From: Massilia antarctica
GTDB lineage: Bacteria; Pseudomonadota; Gammaproteobacteria; Burkholderiales; Burkholderiaceae_D
Length of the DNA stretch: 64,000 nucleotides
Assembly (NCBI RefSeq): GCF_015689335.1
Contig: NZ_CP065053.1
Span: 3,968,001 to 4,032,000, forward strand
Direction: 5' to 3'
In this document: piece after piece, positions 1 through 11,234 of the stretch
Layout: the number at the start of each line of letters is the position of its first letter
Numbering within the stretch: the stretch's first letter is position 1
Program-made: the position numbers and the translations under genes
The notes under the pieces: model-generated
The model's database searches: none
Told to the model about the DNA's origin: nothing
What the model saw: the letters and a program-made list of their open reading frames with translations, nothing else

Positions 1-1
1 C

Positions 2-3000
2 CAGACCACCGACGGCGTGGGCATGGTCACGACGGCCGCCTACGACGCGCGCGGCAACCGCACGTCCCTGACGGTGGCCAGCGGCAGCGGCGACCAGCGC
101 ACTACGCTGTACGGCTACGACCTGGCCGACCGGATGATTAGAAAGACCAGTCCGGGCGGCGCCATCGTGCGCTACGAATACGATATCTTGTCCGTGGCCA
201 AGCCGACCAAGGAAATCCACGAAAACGGCGATCAGCCGCCCCTTGAGATTTCTTATAGCTACGACGCGAACGGCCGTGTGACGAGAACCCAGACGTATGC
301 CGGCACGATCGAGACCAATCGCTACGATGCGGCTGGCAACATCATCGCCACGTATACGGGAGACTCGTCCCCGGCCCACGGCGTGACCCGCCAGTACGAC
401 GCCAACGGCCGCGTGAGCACCGAAACGGACGGGCAGGGCAACCGGACCAGCTACACCTACGACAAGGTCGGCAACCGGCGCACCATGCAGGACGCCAACG
501 GCAACGTCACCACCTACTGGTACGACAGTGCCAACCGGGTCAGCGCCGCGCGCGATCCGCTCGGCTACCTGACTACCTACCGCTACGACGTGGCCGGCAA
601 CCTGGTCGAAACGCGCCAGTCGGCCACGGCGCTTGGCGGCGCGGTCGACCTGGCAACAGCGCCAGTGGCTGTCGCGGCAGCGGGCGACCGGGTCGTGCGC
701 GCCGAGTTCGACAAAAACAACCGCTTGCTGGCGTCCATCGGCGCCGACGGGTATCGCACCGTGTTCGAGGTCGATGCCGCCGGCAACAAGGTCAGCGAGA
801 CGCAATACGCGGGCGAGACGTTCGCGCGCGTGACCCGCACCGTGTATGACGGCGCCAACCGGGCGGTCAAACAGGTCGCGCTCGACGGTGCGGTCAGCAC
901 CTACCAGTATGATTTGGTGGGCAATATGGTCAGTGCGCTGACCACGGCCGAGGGCGAGGCCGCGCGCCTGACGACCTCGGCCTACGACCTCGACAACCAC
1001 CGCGTGTCGACCACCACTGACCCGAATGGACTCAACATTACCGAACGGGTCAAGTACGACCTGCTTGGCAATGTGGTCGCCAACATCGACGGCGCCGGCC
1101 GCGTGCTCACGCGCGCCTACGACCGCGCAGGGCGCCTGCTCTCGATCAGCAACAGCGCCGGCGAAGTCATGAAAGGCTATGCCTACGACAGCTATGGCAA
1201 TGTGAGCTCCGAGCAAGGCAGCGACGGCTTCAAGTATTACACCTACGATGGCGCCAACCGCAAGATCAAGGAGTCGCGTTCCGGCACGACGCAATTCAGC
1301 ATCGTGGGCGGCTTCCGGGGCGGTGACAGCATCAGCAGCTTCCAGTACGACGGATTCGGCAACGTGGTGCAGAGCGTCGACGCCAGCGGTTTTGTCACGA
1401 CCAACTATTACGACGCCAACAATCGCCTGATCTCGCAGGTCGACGCTGACAATGTGTTGCGCGAATATGAGTACGACGCCTACGGCCACAAGACCGGCGA
1501 GCGCATGTACATGACCCGCTTCACCGCAGCCCGCGATCCGAACGCGCGGCCCGATGGCGCAGCGCTGGGCGGCGAGGTGCGCGCCTACCGCTTCGAATAT
1601 GACGCGATGGGGCGCCAGACGCGCAAGGTCTACCCTGAAGTGTTGCTTGCCACCTTGACCGACAACGGCGGCGCCAGCCCGACCACGGTGATGCAGGCCA
1701 GGACACCAGAAGAGCGCTCCATGTACGACGCCTATGGCAACGTGATCGAATCGGTCGCGCTCGATGGCGGCCGCACCCGCGGCTACTTCGACAGCATGAA
1801 CCGCCTGGTGGCCGAAGTCGACCCGATGGGCTATCTGACCCAATTCGATGTCGACAGCAGCGGCAATATCGTCGCCAAGCGGGTCTACGCCACCGCCCTC
1901 GACACCAGTAAACTCACCCCAAGCATCCGCCCGGTCGCGCCGGCCGGCCCGGTGGCCGTGAGCACCTACGTCTACGACAGCGCCAACCGCCTGGTGGAAA
2001 TGCGCGCCCCGGCAGTCGTCGTGACCGACCAGAACACGCATGTGCAAAGCAGCCAGATCGTCGTCACGCGCCGCATCTACGACAAGTCGGGCAACCTGAT
2101 CGAGCAAGTGGTGGGCGAAGGCACGCCATCCCAGCAGATCGAGTATTCCTATTACGACAGCCGCAACCGCCGCGTCGGCGTCATCGACGCGGCCGGCACC
2201 TTGACCATGACCATGTACGACGCGCTTTCGCATGTCACGGCCCAGGTGCATTACTTGCGGCCGGTCGGCTCCCAGTACGACTTGACCACCGTGGCCGGCG
2301 ACTACGCCCAGCTCAATGCCCTGGTCGACAGTGCCGACGGTGCGCAGCTCAAGCTGTTCCAGTACAACGCGCGCGGGCAGGTCGAGCGCGAACTGGTCTC
2401 GATCAGCTCGGTGGCTGTGCAGAAAGTGACGTCGACGTATTTTTCCTTCAGCGCCAGCTTCACCTCCAAGTCCTACAGCTACGACGCTGTCGGCAACCGC
2501 AGCTATACCATGGATGAAGCGGGTGCGGAAATCAAGAGCGGCTACGATGGCATGGGCCGCACGGTCCAGGTGATCCAGCCGGACGGCAGCGGCACGCGCC
2601 AGCTGTTCGACGCGGCGGGCAATACCATCTTGACCTTCTCGGGCGAAATGAGCAGTACAGTCGTGGCCGCCACCGGCATGAAGGCGACCATCGGCGAAGC
2701 GCTAACCCTGAACTACAACGTCGGCGCGGCCGGCATGATCTCTTACATCCTGTGGGATACCGCGTCGCATGCCGATCCGGCTGCATATGCCCATCAGACT
2801 GAGCAGAGCACCAACCTGGCATCGAACCTCGGCAAGACCGTCATCCCCCGCCCCGCTTATGGCAGTGCGGTGTTTTACCGGGTCGTCACCCAGGACAGCG
2901 CCGGCAACCGCATCTACACCAGCGAGCAAAAGGTGGTCATGCCGGTGCGGGTCGACGATATCCAGGTATATCGCCCGGATCCGGCCTCGATGCGGGTGCG

Positions 3001-6000
3001 GGTCAAGTTCGACGGCGGCGTGGTCGCGCCCGACCTGCTGTACGGCACGCGCGGCAATGCGAATACCGTGTTGCAGATGAGCTTATCCGGCGATGGCTAT
3101 TACGAAGCCACCCTGCCGCTGCAAGGCGACAGCAACAACATCGGCTTCAAGCTGCAATGGACAGGCACCGATGGCGCCACGTTTGCCAGCGCCGAAAAAC
3201 CCTTCCAGGCGCCCAACGACCGGGTCAGCAGCTACACCACGACCACCGAAAAGCTGGTCGACGGCGGCGTGCAGCTGAACTATTCGGTCAATCCGGGCAT
3301 CAAGTACTCGCTGATCACGGCGCAGTGGCGTGTCGCCGGCAGCGGTGCGGCATTCGCCGTGACCGGGGCGGCCGACGGCGTGCTGACCCTGGGCGGCGAC
3401 ACGCCCCTGGTGGCTGGCACCAGTTACGAGGTGCTCGTCAAGGGCGTCTCCGCCACCGGCGTCGAAACCCTGATCGACTATGTCATCGTGACCCCGGCCG
3501 GCATTGCCGACAAATCGGTCAGTTTCAGCGCCACCAGCTGGGCTCCTCCACCGATCGGCAACAACGAAGTCGTCGTGGCCAGCGGCCAGCCGGTCAAGAC
3601 CGAGCGTTTCGAGGGCCGCATCATCGCCCACATGGGCAGCAACCCCTACACCACGGTGGGCCTGTATTACTCGAACAAGGTGGCCGAGGCGCATAGCGTA
3701 TCGACCTCGCCGGCCGTATGGCAGGAATGGGAACCCAAGCCGGTCTGGCACAGCGACTTGAACGGCGGCCATTATGAGGACGAAGGCAAGTGGGTCCAGA
3801 AGGGCCACGACATCACCTATAACGCCACCTTGACCGGTGCCGAGATTGCCCGCGCGGCCTACGGCCTGCACCTGTCGTGGCGCGACAGCAGCAATGGCGA
3901 CGGCTTGACGTTCACCAACGATGTGATGATGAACGACCTGGGCGGCGGCAACTACCGCTTCAAGGCGGAGCACGTTCCCCTGTCCGTCACCAGCCATGAC
4001 TACAAGATCTGGTACATGGACAACGAAGGCCGTGAAGTGATTGTCGAGTGGAATCGCGCGGCGACCAACGCCGCCAGCACCGACAGCGGCTATTCCGACC
4101 TAGTGCTGGCGCACGAGCAAGGCGCTTCCGTCAGTGGCAACGTGTTCGCCAACGGGACCTACATCGGACAAATGTCCAGTGCCGACATGATCACCGGCAT
4201 GGTGCTGCAATCGACCGACACTGGCCTGGCGGGCGCCAGGCTTGACGCCGGACCGGTCGCGGCAGGACATGCGATCGAAACGACCTACAACGCGCTCAAC
4301 GCCAAGACCGGCAGCACCGAAGCCGATGGCGTCTGGCGCGAATACCGGGTCGACGCCCGCGGCAACGCGGTGCAGACGGTGACCCTGGGTGTCAAGGGCG
4401 GCGCCCACGGCAGCAGCGCCTACGCGCAGTACGACCTGAGGGGCAACAAGGTCGCCCAGTTCGATACCGCCTTCGTGCCGGCCGGCGAGGGCGCGCTGCG
4501 CCATCCGGTCACGCGCTACGACTACGATTACCTGGGTCATGTGATCGCGCAAACCGACGCGTATGGCTATGTCACGACCAGCGTCTTCGATGCCGCCGGC
4601 AACAAGATCAGCGCCACCGATGCTGCAGGCCACGTCAAGACCTACGGCTACGATGCGCTCGGCCACAACGTGCAGGTGTCGGACCAGATGACGCCGGCCT
4701 CGGTGTACACCAGCTACACCCGCTACGACAAGGCGGGCAATCCGGTCGAACAGACCGACGCGAGCGGGCGCTCGACCTATTACGGGCGCGACGGCTTCGG
4801 CCGCCTTACCAAGGTCCAGGTCGGCACGCTCGATCCGTCTCATCCCGAGTTGCATCAGCCAACGATGCTGACCTACGACGGGCAGAACCATGTGCTGCGC
4901 CAGGGTAACGTCGACTTCACGTATGACTCGCGCGGCAACCGCATCTCCGAACACGATGCCGGCAACGACAACGCGCACCGTCGCACCATGGCCTACGACA
5001 AGATGGGCCGCGTGATCAGCGTGACCACCTATTCGGGGTGGGCCACCGGCACCACCGCGTACCGCGCGTACGATGTCTTCGGCAACCTGGTGTCGACCAC
5101 CGATGCCGGCGGCAAGACCGATCAGAGCGTGTTCGGCGACTTCGGCCGACTCATGCGTTCGATCGATGCGGACGGCAACTCCGTCGTGTTCAGCTACGAC
5201 GAGTTGGGGCGCCAGACTGGCGAAACCAGTGTCAACACCGGGCGCAATATCCGGCGCACCTATGACGATGCCGGCCAGCTGACCGAGATCAACGACCTGG
5301 GCACGGGCGTATCGACCCGCTACACCTACGACCTGATGGGCCGCAAGGCTGGCGAGACCGTCAGCGGCGCCGTCGACGTCGAAGGACGGGCGCACAACCG
5401 CGCGCTCGACTACGCTTTCGATGCGATGGGGCGCATGACGCACTGGAAAGATGCCGTGACCGGCATGGAGGAAACCATCACCTACGACGGCATGGGCAAC
5501 CAGGTCCGGGTGCAGGGCAGCGGCGGCGGCACCGCGATCGACCACGGCACCGTGTACGACGCGGCCGGCCGGGTCGAGCACCTGCTCAACGGTGGCGCGG
5601 TGGTGGGCACCTACACCTATGATCCTTCGGGCAATCGCAGCAGCTACCGCCAGGCCGACGGCTCAACCACGATCTACAGCTACGACGCCCAGAACCGGCC
5701 GATCCAGGCGTATACCCAAAAAGCACCGACAAGCTGGACCATCACCGATAACGACACCCGCTACTACGGCGGGCGCGACGGCGCCGGCAACACGGTCTAC
5801 AAGAACGCCACGGTGCAGGATGCCCTGAAAGCCATCGCGCTGCGCAATTACGCGGACCTGACACGCTGGACCAAGATCGCCGCCGACAACGGCTTGACCG
5901 ACTTCGGCGCCGATGCCCATGCCACCTTGTCGGGGCGCACCCTGGTGCTGACCCACGAGGAATCGATCGACTGGAAATACGATGCGGTGGGCAACAACAC

Positions 6001-9000
6001 GGCCTATGAAGAACGCAGGAATGGCGCGATCTGGAACGGCACCGTCAAGACCTTCGACGACGCCTCGAACATGTTGACGAGCAGAACCGAGACGCGCCTC
6101 AAGATGGAATTCGACAACGGCTACCTGCCGTACACGTCGAGCGATGGCTTTCATGCGATGAGCGTGGTCGAGGCCATCAGCCGCGGCAGCAACACGGCGC
6201 CGTACGTCAAGCATGAATCGGAAAACCAGGACATCACCCAGCAGTTCAACGAGTCGGGCAAGCTTTCCCGTTCCACCCTGCGCACCTCGGGCGGCAAGGT
6301 CAACAAGACCTACAATTACCTGTACGACTACTTCGGCGATGGCCGCGAAAAGAGCATTCGTGCCTTCGGCGACGGCAAGGGCAATGCCAATTTCGTCTAC
6401 AACGCCGACAACAAGCTGATCTCGATGAACCAGGGCAAGGGCGACGGCCTGGACCGCGACGAAATGTCGTACTACGTGTACGACAACGCCGACCACATCC
6501 TCTCCAAGCTGCACGACGATGGCCACTCGGCCGGACGCGACCGGATCGACTACATGTATGCCCAGGGTAACGCCGTGGCGGAAACGGGCACCAGCATCAA
6601 GGATGGCTCGTACACCGTCATGGACAGCAAGAACTACGCGCTGTTCCAGAACTTCGGCAAGGACTTCCCGAGCGGCGGCATGCAGTCGTACACCGTCAAG
6701 GGGGGCGAAAGCCTGCAGAACATCGCCGATTCGATGTATGGCAATGCCAGCCTGTGGTACCTGATTGCCGACGCCAATGGTTTGTCGGGCAATGAAACGC
6801 TGAAAGCGGGGCAGGTGCTGCGCGTGCCGTCGTCCAGCCAGTCCGGCACCATCGACTCGGCCGCGCACAAGGTGTACAGCGATAGCGAGATCATCGGCAG
6901 CAAGTTGCCGAACCTCAAATCCAATCCGCCGAAAAAGAGTGGCTGCAGCAGTTTCCTGCAGGTGCTGGTGATTATCGTCGCGATCGTGGCGTCGTGCGTG
7001 CTGGGGCCGCAGATGCTGTTGCTGGTCGAGGCCATCGGCGCGACGGGCGCGGTCGCAACAGTGGCGGCGGCGGCCCTGACGGGCGCTGCGGTCAGCGTGG
7101 TCACGCAGGTCGTCAGTATTGCTACTGGCCTGCAGGAAAGCTTCAGCTGGAAAGCGGTGGCGAAAGGGGCACTGGCTGGCGCCATCACGGCTGGCGTGGG
7201 TTCTCTGAGTTCTGGCATCAACACCGGTTCGGCGATTGTCAATGCCGGCATCCGCGGTGCCATTTCGAACGTGGTCACGCAGGGCGTCAGCATGGCCATG
7301 GGTGAGCAGAAGAAATTCAACTGGCGTTCGGTCGCATCGGCCGGCATTGGCGCGGCAGCAAGCCAGGCAGTGGGTGGCTTGTTGCAGGAAAACACCGACC
7401 TGAAGTCAAGCGACATGGCGTACAAGCAAATCACCAGTGCGGCCTCGGGTGTGGCAAGTCAGCTTGTATCGAATGGCAAGGTGGACTGGCGTTCGGTGGC
7501 GGTCAACGCCGCCATGATGCCGCTCGGCGAAATGGCGAACAGCATGGGGCCGGGCGTAGGACAGGCATTGGCGCAAGGGGCAGTCGGCGCTTTGACGGCC
7601 AGGTTGAAGAAACAGGATGCGTTGGCGGGCGGCATTGGTGCCATGATGGGCAATATCGTCGGTCAATTGGCACCGGCTGGGCTGGCAATGCTTCCCGGCA
7701 GCGACCCGTATGGTCCTGCTGGCGGCTTTAGTGAAGTTCCGGATCCGAGCAAAGTCGACAGCTTCGGAGCGTTCTTCCAGTCGTTTAACGACACCGATTA
7801 CAAGCCGATGTTCACCGTTGCGGACACCATGGGCATGATGGTTGGTTCATTGGGGTCCAGTCTCGGCAAGGCTGTAGCCCATGCGTTTGGCCGCGATGAG
7901 GACGTCGCCGGCCAGGCCGGCTCGGGTGCCGCGACCGAGTCCTACAACAGCACTGTGAGGGCGGAACGCACCGAGAAAGTCAAAGCTCAGGAAGCTGCGT
8001 CGAAAGCGAAGCAACAGCAAGCAGCGGCAAGCCAGGCGAGCGGAGCGGCTAATCTTGAGAACCTGTTCGGCATGGGCAAGAATACCTTCCCCAATCTTAA
8101 GTTCGCAGGCTTGCTGCACGAAAGCGATCAGCTCGCGCTGGCAACGCCGCTGCTCGACGCGGCCTTGCCTGGCAATGGAGCTCCCACGGATAGCTCCGAT
8201 GACTCACCAGTCAAATCAGACATCTCTGGGCCAACGCATCAGATGAAGCGGCGTGCGTCGGGCCCCTTGGGCACGGCGGAAAATCCGTTCGGTTTTGCGG
8301 CAACACAATATATAGCAGATCGCAGGTGGAACGAAACGCAGACGCTGAGCGTGGAGGGAGGACGCGTGCCGCTGAAGGTTAAGGATAACAAGGAGTACTT
8401 CGTCGGTGGCGCCTACGAAGTGAATGAAGAAACCGGGGAACGCACGCTCAACCCGAATGCGCCTATCGGTGCCCTTGATGAGCGGGGCCGTAGCATGGTC
8501 GACCGGCGCTTGTCGAACCTGAATGCCATGTCCGATCCAAATAGCGTCATCGACCGTATCGGCAACCTCTTCACCGGTAAGCTGGATCATGCGGCATCGA
8601 CGCTGACGGTCGGCGAGATCGGCGAACGGAATGAACTCAATGCCATCTCACGCGGCTTTGCTGTGCAGGACTTGAACAGCGTGCTGGGGATTTCGTCAGG
8701 TAAAGCAGACCCGGACAACCGAACTAATTATCAGCCGGCTGGCGGAGCGGGGATTGCACCTAAATCGGTGAGTCACAGCGGCCTGTTAAGCCAGGACACG
8801 TTAAATACCTTCGTACGCCACGCTGCCGACGGTGTCAGGACTGTGTTGCAAACATCGCAAGATCTGCAAGACGTTACTAAGGCTACGGGCATTAAATTAG
8901 CCCAAAGTCTTTTCAACACCGGCGTTGCCGGCGTAAATAAATCTGGCGCAGAACTCGACTTCACCGAGGCCAACAAGGGAGTGACGGGCTATACAGATGC

Positions 9001-11227
9001 CTTACTGAATAAAAAAGGGGGGTACTTCAAGAATCAGATTGTCGGGGTAGCTGGGATGGCCGCCGGGGCGGTGAAGGCGGTTGGCAAACTCGGAGCTGAT
9101 GCTGCTGAATTGTCATATTTGTTCGTATTCAGTAATGCCTACACCCGAATGGAACATGTCGGATTGGAGTCGTACGCGCCGCAGTTCGTCCAGAATGCCC
9201 ATAACGATTTGGGCAAGATGGTGTACGGAATGGTGAATGCCGCAGAGGCAGGCAAGAATGCATTAAGTGAAGACTTCTCGGGGTCCATGTCACGCGTGGT
9301 GGGGGCGGGTATTAGGGCCGGGTCGAACTATATTGACGGAGTTAAGACCTCCTTTGCTGGTGGCACGGAAGGGTTTGAAGCCGCAGAGAAAACGGGTGAG
9401 AAGACCTTCGGTATCGTTACCACCGCCGCAGGTCTTCCAGGAGCCCTGCGTACGACCGCAGGAATGGCGCAAAAAGTAGGCAATTTCGTGCGGCGTGCGG
9501 ACGAGGCATTAGGGTTGGCTACCGCCGGCGCGAAAGGCGCGGCCATCGCGGCCGAAGGCGCAGCCGCTGCATCCGAGGCTGGCAACTCGGCAATCCAGCT
9601 TGCTCGAAGAACGGAGCAAGCTGCCGAGGGCTTGGGCGAGACCGTCGGTGCTGGATCCAGGCAAGCAGGAAACGTAGCGAAGAATCATGCAGACGTCTTC
9701 GACAATGCGCGTGCTTCCGCTATGCATGACCAGCCTGCCGGTATGCCACGTGGCGCCAAGGCAGAGTTTGAAGCAGGCAGCGCTGGGAGAGCCGGTGGCA
9801 AGCTTGAGCCAGTGCGAGGCGGCGAACCTGGTAATCCAGTCAGGCCGCGCAACGCGGATGAGCTGGCCGGGCGTCCGCAAGCGCCGGAGTTCAACACGCC
9901 GCGTGAAATGCCGTCGGTACAGCGCACCCCTGTGATTAACGAACCTGGTGTTCCACGCGCTCCGGATCCGGTCCATCCAACGGCCAAGCCCGGTATGGAG
10001 AAGCCGAGCGGCCCGAACGCAGTCGAGCGTCGGCCGGCTCCGAGCAGAACATCGCCAACGGGCGAGTTGTCGACGCCGGCCACCGAGGGCGGCTGTTTTG
10101 TTGCAGGCACCTTGGTGTGGGCCGACGACGGCAGATTGCCAATTGAGCAAATACGAATTGGCGACATGGTGTGGTCGCGACCTGAACTGACTGGCGATCG
10201 TTCGTACAGAAGAGTTCTGGACACCTTCGTCTATACGGAAAAGCTTGTCTATCGTGTTGCGTATGAAAATTCTGACGGCGTTGTCGACACTGTAATTGCG
10301 ACGCCAAATCACCCGTTCTTCGTGCTGGGGATCGGTTGGATAGCTGCGGAGAATTTGGAAGCTGGTACAATTCTGGAGTTGCACGACGGCGCCAACGCTA
10401 CCGTCACTGACGTAGTTAATACTGGTGAGATCGCCACCGTCTATAACATCGAAGTCGATGGGTTCCACACGTATTATGTGGGGGACTTGGGGGTATGGGT
10501 ACACAATGTCAATTGTAAAGTTAATGCAGAGGTTGAAGCAATCCGGAGGATCGCCGAGAAGGCTCGTGCTGCGTCACCCGCGGCAGAGAGGCGGAACGCG
10601 TATTTGCAAGCAAGATCTGGATCTTTAAATTCTGCGATTCCCGGGGTAAATCCATCTCTTGACATTAAGTTTGATCCCATGGGTGGGAAAGCGTTCAAGC
10701 AGCTGCAAACTGCGGCTGAAAAGAGTGAGTTTCTCAAGAATTATGCTTCCCAACTCAGGGGGCAGGAGGCCGCTATCAACAGCATGACCGTTGATCAATT
10801 CGATACTGCGCGACAGGCCTTTAGGGTAAATAATCGAAACCCAGCCGCTAAGGCCGCACAACAGAAATTCGGCGATAATTTCGAAGCAGAGGTACGAGAG
10901 GGAATCTTCAATAAGCTCTCGCGAAAAATCGATATTACGGCTCTAGGTGCTGAAACGAAATTAGCTGAAGCCCAGGCTACGGCTGCTTCGCGAGCGGCTG
11001 CGATTAAAAGTAGGCTAAACGCATTGCACGAACCAGACAATGTGGCGGGAGGATATGCATCGGCTCTTCCAACTAAAATGGGCAGTGCAAGTGTTAATCA
11101 ATCAATCGGCGGATCGTGGAATGGAGGAAAATTAAGGAGTATTGATGCGTGGGCCACAACGGCTAAGGGCGCTGGGCTTGGACTTACTCAGATGGACGTC
11201 CGGTTGACAATTGATACGAGATGGTAG
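2..11227 (+). CDS. Rhs/YD-repeat polymorphic toxin with LysM, Hint and Ntox15 nuclease tail (5' end outside window)
   Basis: The frame is open to the left edge, so the N-terminus is missing; about 3,740 codons are visible. YD-type repeats (YDxxGN) fill the first ~870 residues and again ~1,470-2,220. Between them, near bases 2640-4260, lies a repeat-poor, beta-rich segment. A LysM domain (bases ~6680-6835) and hydrophobic Ala/Gly-rich segments (~6940-7190) follow. A Hint domain runs from Cys3360 to the His-Asn at 3496-3497 and presumably releases the toxin by self-cleavage. The last ~200 residues match polymorphic toxin type 15 (Ntox15): HEPD at 3671-3674, then AGG and a conserved VNQSIGGSW block. 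Ntox15 is the DNase domain of the type VI effector Tde1. The tail is more AT-rich than the core, as expected of an exchangeable module. No VgrG, chaperone or N-terminal targeting domain is visible, so the export route is unknown. Confidence 0.9.
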   Translation, partial: QTTDGVGMVTTAAYDARGNRTSLTVASGSGDQRTTLYGYDLADRMIRKTSPGGAIVRYEYDILSVAKPTKEIHENGDQPPLEISYSYDANGRVTRTQTYAGTIETNRYDAAGNIIATYTGDSSPAHGVTRQYDANGRVSTETDGQGNRTSYTYDKVGNRRTMQDANGNVTTYWYDSANRVSAARDPLGYLTTYRYDVAGNLVETRQSATALGGAVDLATAPVAVAAAGDRVVRAEFDKNNRLLASIGADGYRTVFEVDAAGNKVSETQYAGETFARVTRTVYDGANRAVKQVALDGAVSTYQYDLVGNMVSALTTAEGEAARLTTSAYDLDNHRVSTTTDPNGLNITERVKYDLLGNVVANIDGAGRVLTRAYDRAGRLLSISNSAGEVMKGYAYDSYGNVSSEQGSDGFKYYTYDGANRKIKESRSGTTQFSIVGGFRGGDSISSFQYDGFGNVVQSVDASGFVTTNYYDANNRLISQVDADNVLREYEYDAYGHKTGERMYMTRFTAARDPNARPDGAALGGEVRAYRFEYDAMGRQTRKVYPEVLLATLTDNGGASPTTVMQARTPEERSMYDAYGNVIESVALDGGRTRGYFDSMNRLVAEVDPMGYLTQFDVDSSGNIVAKRVYATALDTSKLTPSIRPVAPAGPVAVSTYVYDSANRLVEMRAPAVVVTDQNTHVQSSQIVVTRRIYDKSGNLIEQVVGEGTPSQQIEYSYYDSRNRRVGVIDAAGTLTMTMYDALSHVTAQVHYLRPVGSQYDLTTVAGDYAQLNALVDSADGAQLKLFQYNARGQVERELVSISSVAVQKVTSTYFSFSASFTSKSYSYDAVGNRSYTMDEAGAEIKSGYDGMGRTVQVIQPDGSGTRQLFDAAGNTILTFSGEMSSTVVAATGMKATIGEALTLNYNVGAAGMISYILWDTASHADPAAYAHQTEQSTNLASNLGKTVIPRPAYGSAVFYRVVTQDSAGNRIYTSEQKVVMPVRVDDIQVYRPDPASMRVRVKFDGGVVAPDLLYGTRGNANTVLQMSLSGDGYYEATLPLQGDSNNIGFKLQWTGTDGATFASAEKPFQAPNDRVSSYTTTTEKLVDGGVQLNYSVNPGIKYSLITAQWRVAGSGAAFAVTGAADGVLTLGGDTPLVAGTSYEVLVKGVSATGVETLIDYVIVTPAGIADKSVSFSATSWAPPPIGNNEVVVASGQPVKTERFEGRIIAHMGSNPYTTVGLYYSNKVAEAHSVSTSPAVWQEWEPKPVWHSDLNGGHYEDEGKWVQKGHDITYNATLTGAEIARAAYGLHLSWRDSSNGDGLTFTNDVMMNDLGGGNYRFKAEHVPLSVTSHDYKIWYMDNEGREVIVEWNRAATNAASTDSGYSDLVLAHEQGASVSGNVFANGTYIGQMSSADMITGMVLQSTDTGLAGARLDAGPVAAGHAIETTYNALNAKTGSTEADGVWREYRVDARGNAVQTVTLGVKGGAHGSSAYAQYDLRGNKVAQFDTAFVPAGEGALRHPVTRYDYDYLGHVIAQTDAYGYVTTSVFDAAGNKISATDAAGHVKTYGYDALGHNVQVSDQMTPASVYTSYTRYDKAGNPVEQTDASGRSTYYGRDGFGRLTKVQVGTLDPSHPELHQPTMLTYDGQNHVLRQGNVDFTYDSRGNRISEHDAGNDNAHRRTMAYDKMGRVISVTTYSGWATGTTAYRAYDVFGNLVSTTDAGGKTDQSVFGDFGRLMRSIDADGNSVVFSYDELGRQTGETSVNTGRNIRRTYDDAGQLTEINDLGTGVSTRYTYDLMGRKAGETVSGAVDVEGRAHNRALDYAFDAMGRMTHWKDAVTGMEETITYDGMGNQVRVQGSGGGTAIDHGTVYDAAGRVEHLLNGGAVVGTYTYDPSGNRSSYRQADGSTTIYSYDAQNRPIQAYTQKAPTSWTITDNDTRYYGGRDGAGNTVYKNATVQDALKAIALRNYADLTRWTKIAADNGLTDFGADAHATLSGRTLVLTHEESIDWKYDAVGNNTAYEERRNGAIWNGTVKTFDDASNMLTSRTETRLKMEFDNGYLPYTSSDGFHAMSVVEAISRGSNTAPYVKHESENQDITQQFNESGKLSRSTLRTSGGKVNKTYNYLYDYFGDGREKSIRAFGDGKGNANFVYNADNKLISMNQGKGDGLDRDEMSYYVYDNADHILSKLHDDGHSAGRDRIDYMYAQGNAVAETGTSIKDGSYTVMDSKNYALFQNFGKDFPSGGMQSYTVKGGESLQNIADSMYGNASLWYLIADANGLSGNETLKAGQVLRVPSSSQSGTIDSAAHKVYSDSEIIGSKLPNLKSNPPKKSGCSSFLQVLVIIVAIVASCVLGPQMLLLVEAIGATGAVATVAAAALTGAAVSVVTQVVSIATGLQESFSWKAVAKGALAGAITAGVGSLSSGINTGSAIVNAGIRGAISNVVTQGVSMAMGEQKKFNWRSVASAGIGAAASQAVGGLLQENTDLKSSDMAYKQITSAASGVASQLVSNGKVDWRSVAVNAAMMPLGEMANSMGPGVGQALAQGAVGALTARLKKQDALAGGIGAMMGNIVGQLAPAGLAMLPGSDPYGPAGGFSEVPDPSKVDSFGAFFQSFNDTDYKPMFTVADTMGMMVGSLGSSLGKAVAHAFGRDEDVAGQAGSGAATESYNSTVRAERTEKVKAQEAASKAKQQQAAASQASGAANLENLFGMGKNTFPNLKFAGLLHESDQLALATPLLDAALPGNGAPTDSSDDSPVKSDISGPTHQMKRRASGPLGTAENPFGFAATQYIADRRWNETQTLSVEGGRVPLKVKDNKEYFVGGAYEVNEETGERTLNPNAPIGALDERGRSMVDRRLSNLNAMSDPNSVIDRIGNLFTGKLDHAASTLTVGEIGERNELNAISRGFAVQDLNSVLGISSGKADPDNRTNYQPAGGAGIAPKSVSHSGLLSQDTLNTFVRHAADGVRTVLQTSQDLQDVTKATGIKLAQSLFNTGVAGVNKSGAELDFTEANKGVTGYTDALLNKKGGYFKNQIVGVAGMAAGAVKAVGKLGADAAELSYLFVFSNAYTRMEHVGLESYAPQFVQNAHNDLGKMVYGMVNAAEAGKNALSEDFSGSMSRVVGAGIRAGSNYIDGVKTSFAGGTEGFEAAEKTGEKTFGIVTTAAGLPGALRTTAGMAQKVGNFVRRADEALGLATAGAKGAAIAAEGAAAASEAGNSAIQLARRTEQAAEGLGETVGAGSRQAGNVAKNHADVFDNARASAMHDQPAGMPRGAKAEFEAGSAGRAGGKLEPVRGGEPGNPVRPRNADELAGRPQAPEFNTPREMPSVQRTPVINEPGVPRAPDPVHPTAKPGMEKPSGPNAVERRPAPSRTSPTGELSTPATEGGCFVAGTLVWADDGRLPIEQIRIGDMVWSRPELTGDRSYRRVLDTFVYTEKLVYRVAYENSDGVVDTVIATPNHPFFVLGIGWIAAENLEAGTILELHDGANATVTDVVNTGEIATVYNIEVDGFHTYYVGDLGVWVHNVNCKVNAEVEAIRRIAEKARAASPAAERRNAYLQARSGSLNSAIPGVNPSLDIKFDPMGGKAFKQLQTAAEKSEFLKNYASQLRGQEAAINSMTVDQFDTARQAFRVNNRNPAAKAAQQKFGDNFEAEVREGIFNKLSRKIDITALGAETKLAEAQATAASRAAAIKSRLNALHEPDNVAGGYASALPTKMGSASVNQSIGGSWNGGKLRSIDAWATTAKGAGLGLTQMDVRLTIDTRW

Positions 11228-11234
11228 GAATATC

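Noticed and set aside
10088..10506. Intein inside the first rhs protein
   Set aside because: The block fits the shorter polymorphic-toxin Hint domain; there is no homing endonuclease and no clear C-extein nucleophile directly after the final His-Asn.
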